This document shows positions 1-8,984 of a stretch of 23,230 nucleotides of DNA, piece by piece. Source of the stretch: Haplomitrium mnioides (Eukaryota; Marchantiophyta; Haplomitriopsida; Calobryales); assembly GCA_049999725.1 (NCBI GenBank), contig JBNGIS010026023.1, forward strand, positions 1 to 23,230, given 5' to 3'. The position numbers and the translations under genes are program-made. The notes beneath the pieces are model-generated. The model did not search any database and was not told where the DNA came from. It was given only the letters and a program-made list of their open reading frames with translations. Position 1 is the stretch's first letter. The number at the start of each line of letters is the position of its first letter.

Positions 1-174
1 ATCTCCCTACTTTTCTCTCTACATACCCTTGTATTTATATTTAAATTTACCCTAAATTAACTTAACAAAACTAACCTTATATAGAGGGTTAAAAATAAGT
101 CTCTACTCGTTAAAGAGGGTTAAAAATAAGTCTCTACTCCTCATCCCAACTGTCTACTTCGTAGTATTTCAACA
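1..174 (+). mobile_element. LTR fragment (3' part), same family as the solo LTR at 1636-1910
   Basis: From base 1 this closely follows 1746-1910: CT-rich start, a TATA-like stretch, a shared block reading ACCCTAAATTAACTTAAC, and the same end GTATTTCAACA at 174. The left part of the LTR lies outside the window, so whether it is a solo LTR or belongs to a full element cannot be decided. It carries its own tandem duplication, 83-108 and 114-139 (26-bp identical units, period 31), not present in the other copy. No convincing tRNA primer-binding site follows base 174, which argues against a 5' LTR of an intact element. Confidence 0.6.
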
Positions 175-324
175 ATTTCAGCTTCAAGATTACATCAGGT
201 CTAGTGTTCAAACGGTGGCACATGACAACTTTAGCCTTGAGATGTAGATATAACTCTTCCCTTGGAAGTAGTCTTTGTATCTATGTTTCCACAATGCAAA
301 TTGTTACTACAGAATTCGTAAGTT

Positions 325-1635
325 TGAGAATGGACTTTCGATTGGTGACAATTATGTATGTTTCGACACAACGAACGCAACATCCATTGTTTCAAAGAGT
401 GTTATTCTCAACTTCGCCAGTAGTGCGCCAGCTTTTTCTTGGATATGATGATAACATATTGCTTGAGTAGCTTCAGAAATCGGAACTGAAAACAATAATT
501 CTTCTCCTGAGAGCGCTGTGCTCGAAGCGTCTCGTGATGCGAGGGATTTATTGGGTGCGGAAGTGTATTTAGGATTCTTTGCTTCCACAGGCGCAGATGT
601 TTCATCTTTCCGTTTTCTTAACTGGATATTTGACACCTTTGATGAGTTTACCAAGGCGTACAACTGATCGCTAGCCTTACAGTTGCTGTTTCACATCCTT
701 GCTCTGTTTTCTTTTGCGTAGCAGCAGCCCTCGGAAATTCCCGAATGGCAAAGCTTTTGAATTCGCAGATTTATCTCACAATTTCGTATACAAAAGTGAA
801 GCAACAAATTCCTTCAGCAAGAAATGCAGACACAGCCACGTATGTTCGGATGCGTGCTCAAGGACCTCATTGCTATTCCAAACACTACTGTTTCTATGAA
901 GAAGCTTAACTCCGTTTCAAAGCAAGGTGAAAAAGAGTTTCTGGCAGAGATTTTCAGCTCCAACGCCGACTTTTTGTGCAGCTTTGGGATGGTGGGATAA
1001 GATGGGCAAGCATCTGCTGGTGTACTAGTTCATGTCCAACGGAAGTTTGGACAAAGCCAATCTGGGAAGTACTCTACATTTCCATCAGCCATTCCACAAA
1101 GGCATCGCGGCGACTTTACATTATCTCCATGAAGATCTGCAGAAAATTTTCATCCACTGAAATGTGAAGCCAAGCAACGTCATGCTTGATGAAAAGCATA
1201 ACTCAAAGTAAAGAGGTTTGGGATGGCTCGATTGATGGACAGTGATAATCAAGGAGAGTTCATCTTTTTTGCTGGTATCTATGGTTACATTACCTGAGAC
1301 CTTATATCCGGGAAGTTCACAGAAAATCAGTTGTGTACGCATTCGGGGGTCTCTCGCGAGATTGCGTGCGGCAGAAGTCAGGATTGCCAGAGGGAAAAAT
1401 GGGTTTGGACAATTAGATGTGGCACTGTGCAGAAACAATGAGTTCATTAGGGTAGTTGACAAGAAACTGAATAGAAATTATGATGCGCAGCAGATGAAAA
1501 CTCTTCTTATCGATGGATTCGTTTGCTCTCATCCAGACCTCATGTGCGCGGATTTCCATGTGACAGCTGATCGGGATTTTTGCAGAAATTATTCCTGGGC
1601 TCAAACTTCTTTCACTCAACCTAACGTGTCACTTC
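325..1635 (+). pseudogene. L-type lectin-domain receptor-like kinase pseudogene
   Basis: Plasma-membrane receptor kinases of this family have an extracellular legume-lectin domain, one membrane helix and a cytosolic Ser/Thr kinase. Translated in shifting frames, the order is right: a lectin C-terminal strand around 560-640 (VYLGFFASTGADVSS then LNWIF), a hydrophobic stretch 664-715, a juxtamembrane YKSEATNSFSKK (about 789-824), the VAVKKL-like lysine region (about 890), then GKHLLVY-stop-FMSNGSLDK (about 1002-1053). The catalytic loop at 1155-1163 reads H-stop-N where HRD is expected, followed by VKPSNVMLDE. The activation segment has RFG for DFG at 1214-1222, then ARLMDSDNQGE, and AGIYGYIT followed by a stop, then ISGKFTE. 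The C-lobe has VDKKLNRNYDAQQMKTLL. Several stops and frameshifts, with HRD and DFG both lost, mean it cannot encode a kinase. The region 175-324 may hold more lectin sequence but is unclear. The end is cut by a solo LTR. Family assignment is strong; the 5' limit is uncertain. Confidence 0.85.
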
Positions 1636-1910
1636 TGTAAAGAAATCGAGGAGACAAATGTTTGGAGGCAAAATATGAGAGATCGTATTCAACTCAATGG
1701 ATTTACAAAAGCGAACAGGCTTGCGGCACGGCGGCGCTCTCTTCGATCTCCCTCCTTTTCTCTCTACATACTCTATATTTATACTTAAAAATTACCCTAA
1801 ATTAACTTAACAAAACTAACCCTAAAGAGGGTCCACAAAATAAGACTCTACCCGTCATCCTACGGGTTACGTCATCCTACGGATTATGTACAGAGCTTGG
1901 TATTTCAACA
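1636..1910 (+). mobile_element. Solo LTR with target-site duplication ACTTC
   Basis: A 275-bp unit begins TGTAAAG and ends TATTTCAACA (canonical TG...CA) and is flanked by identical 5-bp direct repeats ACTTC at 1631-1635 and 1911-1915. Its right part matches the LTR fragment at 1-174. It holds a CT-rich tract and TATA-like sequence (about 1750-1785) and a private tandem duplication (1853-1869 and 1870-1886, 17-bp units with one mismatch). Having its own TSD shows that it is an independent solo LTR inserted in the tail of the receptor-kinase pseudogene, not the 3' LTR of an element that captured the gene. Superfamily is not certain; the CAACA end and 5-bp TSD suit Copia. Confidence 0.75.
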
Positions 1911-1915
1911 ACTTC

Positions 1916-2866
1916 TTGGAGCGTCCACACCAGGAGGACACCTTCATTAAGGTCTTTTCATTTTATTTTTCTACCTGAATACCATCTTGGAGAACGCCAC
2001 TGAATGTGCAGACGAGAGTCCATTTCTGTAAAGATTTCGAACAACATTTGATTCTATGTCAACGACAACATCCATTCGCTTTCAAACATCTGTGACCTGG
2101 AATTAAAAGATTCTATTGAGTTGTTTACTAATGTTACATATCAGAACACAATTGTTGTTCGGAATACCCTGACCTTACGACTTTCCTCCATTCAGAATTT
2201 CTCCTCAAGCAATCCTAATCGTGTGTCAAGCTGACTTTGGATTGGTAGCTGCCAGTTCACCGTGGCCGTTGCAGCGTCCCATCAACCATAACATCATGCA
2301 GGAAACAATTTTGGCATTAAGAATCTCCCTTTTATCGAAAGATGTTGTATAGAACCAAAAAGCGCCAGCAACTTTGGGAATGAAATGTGATTTGCAATTG
2401 AGTAACAGATCCCACCAATGAGCAAGCCTCGATGTTTCTCCAAAATAATGTGCTCACCCACACTCTCTTGCTACAATATAAGACTCATTCATATGGGGAT
2501 TGTACCACGGCTTACCATCAAGATAACTAAATTGCAAGAATAGTTAAGAGATATTACAAATACGCAACATATCTTTTCCAAGTGGCAACAGACTGCACAG
2601 AAATAAATCGCTATGATCAAAAGAGTCAGCTATACCATAAGAAAAAACCGTTGCTGCAATCTACATAATGCCACTTCCAAACGTATTCTGTTCATCGAAG
2701 GCGTTGGAAACGAAATCTAAAGCACAACGAAGGGAAAAAGATCTACTTTCTATCAAATCATGATGGGTTCAACGTCTTCAGCTCCATGGCGCAAGCTCAG
2801 GCAACTGCTTGGCGTAAATTATAGGCAGCCATACTTTCAACCACATGCTTTCCTGGCCTGAGAACT
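1916..2866. other. Unassigned stretch with one short open reading
   Basis: No recognisable gene. Plus-strand frame 2052-2234 is open for 60 codons between stops and contains phrases (VNDNIHSL, then NVTYQNT) that faintly recall legume-lectin strands, so it could be a second lectin-domain fragment linked to the upstream pseudogene; this is weak. The right end of the stretch would contain the 3' UTR of the minus-strand gene at 2867-3091, but I saw no clear AATAAA signal on the minus strand. Confidence 0.3.
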
Positions 2867-3091
2867 TTAGATAGGGAATGCATTCGAAACTTTGGGGTAA
2901 ACAACGTGAGCAGGGTGCCTCATTATTCTTTTCCCCTTCATGTGTCGGAAGCACCACACTACAGCTCCCACAGGCCACTCAACCAGAGCTGTTAGAGCAA
3001 AAGCAAGAAATCCTATCGTGGGACCGACCACCTTACAGTGGCACGGATTCTGCCGAGTTCCGCATTGAACACAGCACGGAATCTCAGGCAT
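2867..3091 (-). CDS. Small Cys-rich membrane protein, 74 aa, plant-type
   Basis: An intact reading frame of 74 codons, start ATG at 3091, stop TAA at 2867. The N-terminus has a Cys cluster (C6, C7, C10, C17, C19 in a CCxxC...CxC arrangement) that could bind metal. Residues 21-48 are hydrophobic (GPTIGFLAFALTALVEWPVG, then VVWCF), giving one or two tight membrane segments. A basic patch follows (RHMKGKR), then HPAHVVYP and the ending NAFPI. The pattern looks like a conserved single-exon small plant protein I seem to have met as uncharacterised, but I cannot name a family or function. The frame stays open upstream to an ATG at 3280, which would add 63 residues made largely of the 42-bp repeat. 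I chose 3091 because the protein-like composition starts there. G-box elements lie 330-460 bp upstream. Confidence 0.6.
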   Translation of the reverse strand: MPEIPCCVQCGTRQNPCHCKVVGPTIGFLAFALTALVEWPVGAVVWCFRHMKGKRIMRHPAHVVYPKVSNAFPI

Positions 3092-3120
3092 TTTGTATGC
3101 AAAGTTCTTGCAAATGTGAA

Positions 3121-3270
3121 ATCTCTTTTTGCTGAAATGCGAAACTCCAATCAACGTCGAGCCTCTCTCGCTGAGATGCGGATCTACAATCCAATGTCGA
3201 ATCGATTCCTTTGAGAAGTGAGAAGCTCTAATCCAATGTCGAATGTATCCCTCGGTGAAAACACAGATCA
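3121..3270 (-). repeat. 42-bp minisatellite, about 3.5 units, upstream of the small gene
   Basis: Units are 3121-3160 (40 bp, shortened), 3161-3202, 3203-3244 and a partial unit 3245-3270. Units 2 and 3 share the block CCAATGTCGAAT, and unit 1 has a variant of it. It lies 30-180 bp upstream of the chosen ATG at 3091, so it would be in the 5' UTR, or in frame as a repeated N-terminal peptide (HFSKES/IRHWIVDP units) if translation began at 3280. Confidence 0.7.
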
Positions 3271-3418
3271 CTCTCCTCAATTCCCCGTGGCAGGACAGAA
3301 CTGTTTTGAAACTTCGACTCGTATCACTAATGAAATTCTGGAAGAAAAGGAACGACTATAAGCCCAAACTACCACTTCCCAAGCTTCAACACGTATCGTC
3401 CTACCGAACTAAGAAACG

Positions 3419-3550
3419 CCACGTGGTTCATACAAGCCACGTCACGAAAACTGTAGCCACCGCAATGGTGAGGCACCAGCGCTTCCCATAATGACACGTG
3501 TTACTACAGCTGTCAGCTTTTCGTAGAAAGTATCATTGAATTACACGTGA
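3419..3550 (-). promoter_or_regulatory. G-box/ABRE-like cluster, candidate promoter
   Basis: Three perfect CACGTG cores (3420-3425 inside the palindrome CCACGTGG; 3495-3500 inside ACACGTGT; 3544-3549) and one CACGTC/GACGTG (3438-3443) occur within about 130 bp. In plants these cores bind bZIP and bHLH factors and, when repeated, often mark ABA-, light- or stress-responsive promoters. They are 330-460 bp upstream of the minus-strand ATG at 3091. They could equally serve a plus-strand transcript starting near 3.6-3.7 kb. No clear TATA box was found. Confidence 0.5.
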
Positions 3551-3762
3551 ACCGTTCTAGTGTTGCCTAATAAACTGCACACGCTTCCGAGAAGTTCCCA
3601 GAAATTTCTCCTGTTCAAAAATCGGTTTCCTGTCGTAAATTTCACGGAGAACAACAGCAGGATCATCGGAAACGCTCGAATGTGTGGAGGGAAACAACAG
3701 GATTAATGGGAATTTCATGTTGCATCGCGTGTGCGGCCGGGCATTGCAGGGTGATTTAACCT

Positions 3763-3999
3763 ATGGTGGGATTCCTGGCTTTCGCAGTCCCATCTATGAT
3801 CCAGTGTTACGACTCCATGTACCAGCACCACCGGCTAATCCACGAAGTAAGTACAACGAATCGGAGGAAAATTTTCACTTCCATAGCTTCCGGTGGTCAT
3901 GCATATCATCGGCGAATCTTTGGAATAAGTACAGTACCTCAGACAACTTTTCACTCCGCTTCGTTTGCTACTTTGCTGTCATGCAAATCTGAAAAGTAG
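3763..3999 (+). CDS. Weak candidate small ORF, 78 aa, unrecognised
   Basis: An ATG-started frame of 78 codons, beginning MVGFLAFAVPSMIQ, with a hydrophobic N-terminus then a basic, Ser/Thr-rich tail. A strong-looking splice donor (GTAAGT, 3846-3851) falls inside it, so if it is real it may be only a first exon of about 28 codons. An overlapping frame (3684-3992) is also open, which weakens the case. It lies on the other side of the G-box cluster from the minus-strand gene. No family recognised; it may be a chance ORF. Confidence 0.2.
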   Translation: MVGFLAFAVPSMIQCYDSMYQHHRLIHEVSTTNRRKIFTSIASGGHAYHRRIFGISTVPQTTFHSASFATLLSCKSEK

Positions 4000-4924
4000 C
4001 CCAACATAGGATGCACTAGAGATTAAGGAGTCCTGCAAGTCACTGGACCTAATGGTGGGCGTCGAAACTACACTACTCTGGCCAAACCAGTATGGTAAAC
4101 CATTTAGATCCAATATCAGGTGGACGCCTGTACATACAGACAGATTACTGCTATAGTTGCACTGGACTATGCCAGCACCCTGCGTAAATGCATCCAAGAG
4201 CCTTGAAATTATGGAAAATAGTAGGAACGGCTAGAAATTCGGCCTGCATGAATCCGATCAGGAGGTTCAAGAGATTTGGGTAGAGTCTTCCCTGCAGGAA
4301 ATAGTTTTTGGTTTGAGGTATGTGCGCGAGTAGAGTGCTCGCAGATGCTTTCTATCTGCTGATACGGACTAATGCTCTTGGCAGCGACAACGTAACTTAG
4401 AATCAGTCTCTAAATTTGATGGGGTTTCGAAAGCGACTACGTGAAGTTTCAAGAAACGAATGCAAAGAAACAAGTGACGAGAGTGCTTGCCATGTGTTGA
4501 TTTGTAGTCTGGATTGAACAAAAGGCAGAGATTGGAAGAAAATGTAGTGGTTTTGCATATGCACATCACATGCCTTCGCTGTCATCATACAATGTTCCTT
4601 TTTAGTACTGAATGAAAGTTTGTATCCTTGGTAACACTGCAAGTGACCTGGGTAATAGGGGTAAAAAGTTTGTAACCTTGGTAAGAAAACTAGGTGAACC
4701 TGGCAACCGCAGTTAGCAGTTCCTAGTTATCAATGTGGTTTTATAATTCTCTTTTTGTTGTTGTGAATTAGTTGATATAGTGTTGTGACTAGTTGACATA
4801 GTCAAACATTGCTCATTAGCTTATTTATATTATTCATGTATTAACAACATTACATGAATATGAAAAGAAAATCTTATCTCTTATAGTCAATAATTACTCT
4901 CTCTTATATTAATAATAATAATGA
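4000..4924. other. Unassigned intergenic stretch with a short tandem duplication
   Basis: No gene is recognisable. A 20-bp motif ending TTGTATCCTTGGTAA (4615-4634) recurs with one mismatch at 4665-4684 (period 50 bp). From about 4740 the sequence becomes AT-rich up to the retrotransposon insertion site, with an AAT/AATA run around 4908-4922. Short ORFs on either strand here look like chance. Confidence 0.5.
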
Positions 4925-4929
4925 TCTCT
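4925..4929. other. Target-site duplication of the outer Copia element (left copy)
   Basis: TCTCT directly precedes the outer LTR start (TGTTATAGG, 4930) and recurs as TCTCT at 17666-17670 directly after the outer 3' LTR end (GATAACA). Confidence 0.6.
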
Positions 4930-4938
4930 TGTTATAGG
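4930..4938 (+). mobile_element. Outer Copia 5' LTR, first 9 bases
   Basis: TGTTATAGG is separated from the rest of the 5' LTR by the inner element. The last five bases (ATAGG) are the inner element's target-site duplication, repeated at 10325-10329. Confidence 0.7.
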
Positions 4939-5209
4939 TGTTGGAAAACAAGCCCATTAGCTCATGCATAGGATGTGAGGAATGTGGCAACAATCATATG
5001 AACAAAACTCCAATCTTCTTCTCTTTCTCTTCTCTCACTTCATGCTCATCTTTCTCATGTAATAATCATCATAATACAAAGTACAAAGGTGTTAGGATAT
5101 CCTAATCTTATAGGATTAGCACTAACCCTAATCCTAATCCTACACTCTAATCATAGGTTAGGGACTAATGATCTATTAGCCTAATCATCTTACTACATGC
5201 ATTACAATA
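4939..5209 (-). mobile_element. Inner Copia 3' LTR
   Basis: Plus strand reads TGTTGGAAAACAAG ... CATTACAATA. It aligns end to end with 10057-10324, with about 14 substitutions and one 3-bp indel by eye. The element-sense polypurine tract abuts it at 5210-5220. The canonical TG/CA end would be at 5206; bases 5207-5209 (ATA) are shared by both LTR copies. Confidence 0.9.
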
Positions 5210-5220
5210 CTCCCCCTTGG
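5210..5220 (-). other. Polypurine tract of the inner Copia
   Basis: Minus strand reads CCAAGGGGGAG immediately before the 3' LTR (then TATTGTAATG). This is the standard plus-strand primer site, and matches the outer element's tract CCAAGGGGGAG. Confidence 0.85.
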
Positions 5221-5374
5221 TTATAACAGGAGGAATGTTGTAGCCACACGTAAGATGAATATAAGACCTATGATAGAAATATCACCAACACTCCAAATAA
5301 ATCCATATGCAATATAAAGGTGTTGCCTCATTAAGACCCTCTCATACGCCAACGAGGGAAAGAGTACAACCACC

Positions 5375-5439
5375 ATTTATAGATGGATATAGAAGTCATG
5401 TGTCACACCACTATTTATAGATGGATATAGAAGTCATGT
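5375..5439. repeat. Direct duplication in the inner Copia 3' untranslated part
   Basis: A 27-bp identical segment (ATTTATAGATGG... through ...AAGTCATGT) occurs at 5375-5401 and 5413-5439, period 38 bp. It lies between the RNase H stop and the 3' LTR. The surrounding 5221-5617 is AT-rich and holds no other recognisable feature. Confidence 0.75.
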
Positions 5440-5617
5440 ACTGACCAAAAGAAATAATAATGATAAGAAAATCGGCTATAAGCCAAAATAATAAATTTTA
5501 AAATAATAATGATATGATACTGAGAAAAAAATAATATGAGCACAAAATAGAATATAAAGAGAAGTCAAAGATAATAATAATGATGTCGACAATATAATAA
5601 AAGAATATACGATGAAG

Positions 5618-6862
5618 TCATGATAATAAAGTCGATAATCTCCGTAAACCAAGTAGATGACAAAAATGTTGATGCAGTGCCGGAGTTAAAGCCTTAGTAA
5701 ATATGTCGGCAATATTCTCCTTACTGGAGATAACCTGCATAGAAATAGTGTCATCATTCTACTCATGAGTGAAGAAAAACTTTGGAGCGATGTGTTTTAT
5801 GCGGTCTCCTTTAATAAATCCATGTGAAACCTGTTGTACACATGCCAAGTTATCTTGAAAAATAACAGTAGGGTGAGATATACAAGGCAAACCACAATGT
5901 AAGTAAACATGATCAAGCATACTCCGTAGATATATGCACTCCCTACTAGCTTCATACAGAACAATGATCTCTGCATGGTTTGAGGATGTACAAGTCAAAG
6001 TTTGCTTTGTACTTTTCCATGATATAGCTGTAGAGCCATATAGGACAACATAACCGGTTTGGGATTTAGCATCATCAGGATCCGACATGTATCTTGCATC
6101 TGCATAACCGGTAAGTATTTGATCAGTATTATTTGGGAAAATTAGTCTCGTGTCAATTGTACCTTGTAAATATATGAAAATATGTTTAATACCATTCCAA
6201 TGTCTTATAGTAGGTTGTGAACTATGTCTTGCAAGCAAGTTCATTGAAAATGAAATGTCAAGACATGTTTGATTAGCAAGATATATAAGAGCGCCTACAG
6301 CTGAGAGATATGGTATCTCAGATCCAATTATAGGCTCTATGTCTTTCCATTTTCGGAAAATATCTTTGTCTCTGTCCAATGATCTTATCTCCATAGGTGA
6401 TGTAACTAGATGAGATTTATCCATATTGAATTGTTTAAGGATTTTCTTAGTATAAGTACTCTGATGTATCAATATGCCATCATCGAGATACTCAAATTGT
6501 AATCCCAAACAATACTTAGTCTTACCATGGATGTCATCAAGAGGAAGTGTAGAATTTGTACCTTGAATCATGTTTTTTTTTGGTATATTAATATCCTCTT
6601 CCTTATCGATATAATCGCTAAGGGTATTGGTCTGATCCATAAAGACCCCATGATTTTCTGTTGCAGCTTTCTGACTTTTATCTTTAGCATAGAGTGCAAC
6701 CATGTGTGCTGGGATTCTACAAGCTTTAGTTGTATGCCCAATGGTCCCACATCTGCTGCAAACAATCGGTCCTCTTGAATTGCTTGAGGATGACTGGTTT
6801 TTGTTATTATATGTATTCCTGGCTCCTCTTCTTCCTCTTGGATAGAAACGTGCAGAGTTACC
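5618..6862 (-). pseudogene. Inner Copia gag zinc knuckle fused to RT C-terminus and RNase H
   Basis: Element-sense frame is open from 6862 to a TAG at 5759, and homology continues in frame past it to TGA at 5618. It begins with an RG/NS-rich gag tail, then the zinc knuckle CSRCGTIGHTTKAC (about 6705-6755), an acidic linker, and near 6540 jumps to the RT C-terminal part (KTKYCLGLQFEYLDDG, TKKILKQFNMDKSH, YLSAVGALIYLAN, RHWNGIKH). RNase H retains both Asp sites (GYADARY; FQDNLACV) and the Glu (HAEIIVLYEAS), then FIKGDRIKHIAPKFFFTHE. The TAG sits where related copies have Gln, so a CAG-to-TAG change is likely; the tail reads ENIADIFTKAL. Protease, integrase and the YVDD part of RT are absent, indicating an internal deletion of several kb relative to a full Copia. 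No polymerase activity is possible; an RNase H fold could in principle still be made. Confidence 0.85.
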
Positions 6863-7511
6863 CTAGAGCAATTGTTGTAGACATACCTCTGATGTTTGTA
6901 AGCTTGGAATAATGAACTTCAGGTTTAGGATTTTGAGGTAGGGTACCAGGAGGTCTGACTTTAGAATTTTTCATCAGCAAATCGTGATGTTTCTTTGCTA
7001 ATAGTAAATAGGCTATTAGTTCAGAATAAGTAGAGAAATGCATGTTTCTGTACTGTGTGGATAGAATCATATTGGCTGAATGGAAAGTGGATAATGTTTT
7101 CTCAATTTGTTCTTCTTGAGAAACTGGATGTCCACATAATGTCAGCTATGATGCTATTCTAAAAAATTCACTATTATATTTGGAAATAGTAGGAAAGTCT
7201 TGAACTCTTAGATTGACCCAATCATGCCTTGCATTAGGCAGATATATTGCTTTGGTGTGGTCAAATCTGTCTTTCAAGCTATCCCAGATAATTCTGGGGT
7301 TGCTTTCATTCAGGTACTGAATTTTAAGAGATTCAGAGAGATGGTGCCTTAGGAAGACCAACGCTTGGGCTTTCTGTTGTTCTGTTATGTCATCATCTGT
7401 CAGGATTGTGGTCTGCAATCCTTTAGAGACCAGATGAGCTGCTGCATCCAGTGACCATGAGAGATAGTTGTCTCCTTCAATGGTCAACTGTTTGAAGCTT
7501 AATTTTTCCAT
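6863..7511 (-). pseudogene. Inner Copia gag (broken)
   Basis: Gag forms the capsid-like particle of the element. It starts at ATG 7511 (MEKLSFKQLTIEGDNYLSWS) and follows the Copia gag pattern: KGLQTTILTDDDITEQQKAQ, LKDRFDHTKAIYLPNARHDW, then YNSEFFRIAS. The frame is lost around 7146 and gag resumes in another frame (MILSTQYRNMHFSTYSELIA, then LLLAKKHHDLLMKNSK, about 6858-7070). A further frameshift near 6860 leads into the zinc-knuckle frame. The open frame also extends upstream to 7580, but the family-like sequence begins at 7511. Confidence 0.85.
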
Positions 7512-7580
7512 TTTAGAATGCAGAAGAGTTTTGAAGGTTGGAAGATAAATGAAAGATTTATGAAAATGCAAAAAATTCAA

Positions 7581-8984
7581 AATGTTAAACTCTTTGCAAT
7601 TCTAGAAAACAACAGATGGAACAATTTGTTATAACAGAGGTTATATGTAAAAGATAGTCCCTGTTATGCTCGTTGTAGGCCAGTTGTTGATCTTGTAATA
7701 TATCATAAAACAGTTGGAGATATCAGCAATAGGCCTCCACTATGTCTCCAGAAGATTTCAGATGTTGATGTAGCCTCTGTTTTCATATACAGTCTACAGA
7801 ATTTGATATAATCTCCTTGAATATGCAAACTGGTTTCCAGAGTTCTTGAACCACTTAGGTGTATGTTAGAACTTCTGAATATGTTTTGAGAGTACAGTGT
7901 GTTGATAAAGTAACATTGTGTATAAAGATTATAGTGATTGTCAACTTTCCGGATATCGGATTGTCTCTAAATTGTAAGGTTTGCTTTCTTTTAAACTCAG
8001 TTTTGTGATTCTCTTAGAAACAGAGTAACTGGTTGTGTGGATATCAATATAGATGTATATGTTTGTGATTGACAATTAGAAACTGAATTATGAGTTGAAT
8101 CAGTGAAACAGACAAGTGTATGCTCTCAGAAAACTCCAATTGACAGTTTGAGATGAACTAGATGTGTCAATTTTTGAATTCTACAAATCTGAATGTCAAA
8201 TTTGAAGGTCAGACGGTTGAATCTGAGTTCCAGAATAAAGCTTTGTAGTTATTTGACTCAAAATATGATTCAGATATGTGAATTAGTGTTCTAGACATGT
8301 CAATTTCATAACATAGATGTTATGCTCTATCACACAAGAAGACCTGAATTTGAAAAGGTCAATGTGTTCTCAAATATGAGCCAAAATGGGAAAATAAGAG
8401 CTCAAAATAATCGCCAGGACCAGGTGATCACATCTGTAGTCTCAGATATGAAGAAAAAGTAGATTTTGATGCCAAAAGATCAATTAGAAAGTTCAGAAAT
8501 CTCTCCCTTCACAAACAGCTAAGTTCGGTTGAGAAATTAGGTTCACGAGAAAATGTATCCTTTGGTAGTTCTTATAAATAGGCTTGGTAAACTTAGTAGC
8601 TTCGGTTATAAATTTGGTAGGTTCAAAGAACTAGAATAGCTTCGAGGTTGAATCTCATTGCTTTGGCTAACTTAGTAGCTTTGGTGTAGCATCGGGCGCT
8701 TCGGAGAACATCTCGAGTATCCAAAGCTAGCGTCGCTTCACCAATGACCTCCAAATAATCCCATAAGCAAACACGCCAAACCAAATCCTTGTATAAATGC
8801 CTCTCACTTGTAACTCATTCAACAGTTACTAAAGAAGAGACTCCCTCACTCCCTGCATCTAGGTGTGGAGTCTTGGCTCTGACATCTCTGTTTGGCTTGC
8901 GACATGTGGCGGTGTAGGATAGGCTTAGAAAAATAGATAGGGGTGGCTTCCCCTCCGAGCTAGATTAGTTTTATTATTCATTTT
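7581..8984. other. Inner Copia leader, left part; possible older LTR-like insertion
   Basis: About 1.4 kb between gag and the minisatellite without recognisable coding. In plus orientation, 8573-8580 (TATAAATA) and 8799-8806 (TATAAATG, followed by CTCACTTGTAACTCATTC) resemble promoter/start regions seen in plant LTRs, and the phrase CTTAGTAGCTT recurs at about 8591 and 8670. The opposite orientation to the host element suggests a separate small insertion, but I could not define ends or a TSD. Confidence 0.3.

Noticed and set aside
352-663. 103-aa minus-strand ORF
   Set aside because: Antisense shadow of the lectin-kinase pseudogene; the plus strand shows the lectin strand motif.
1-1910. Receptor kinase captured between two LTRs of one element
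   Set aside because: The right LTR has its own TSD on both sides (ACTTC), so it inserted independently; no primer-binding site or polypurine tract is seen.
3588-3612. Heat-shock-element-like GAAATTTC near 3.6 kb
   Set aside because: Only one correctly spaced box pair; neighbouring boxes have wrong spacing.
3684-3992. 102-aa plus ORF overlapping the 78-aa ORF
   Set aside because: No recognisable motif, alternative frame equally open; kept only the shorter one as a weak candidate.
5130-5160. CCCTAATCCTAATCC resembling telomere repeats
   Set aside because: Only two imperfect units inside an LTR that has a second copy at 10 kb; it is ordinary LTR sequence.
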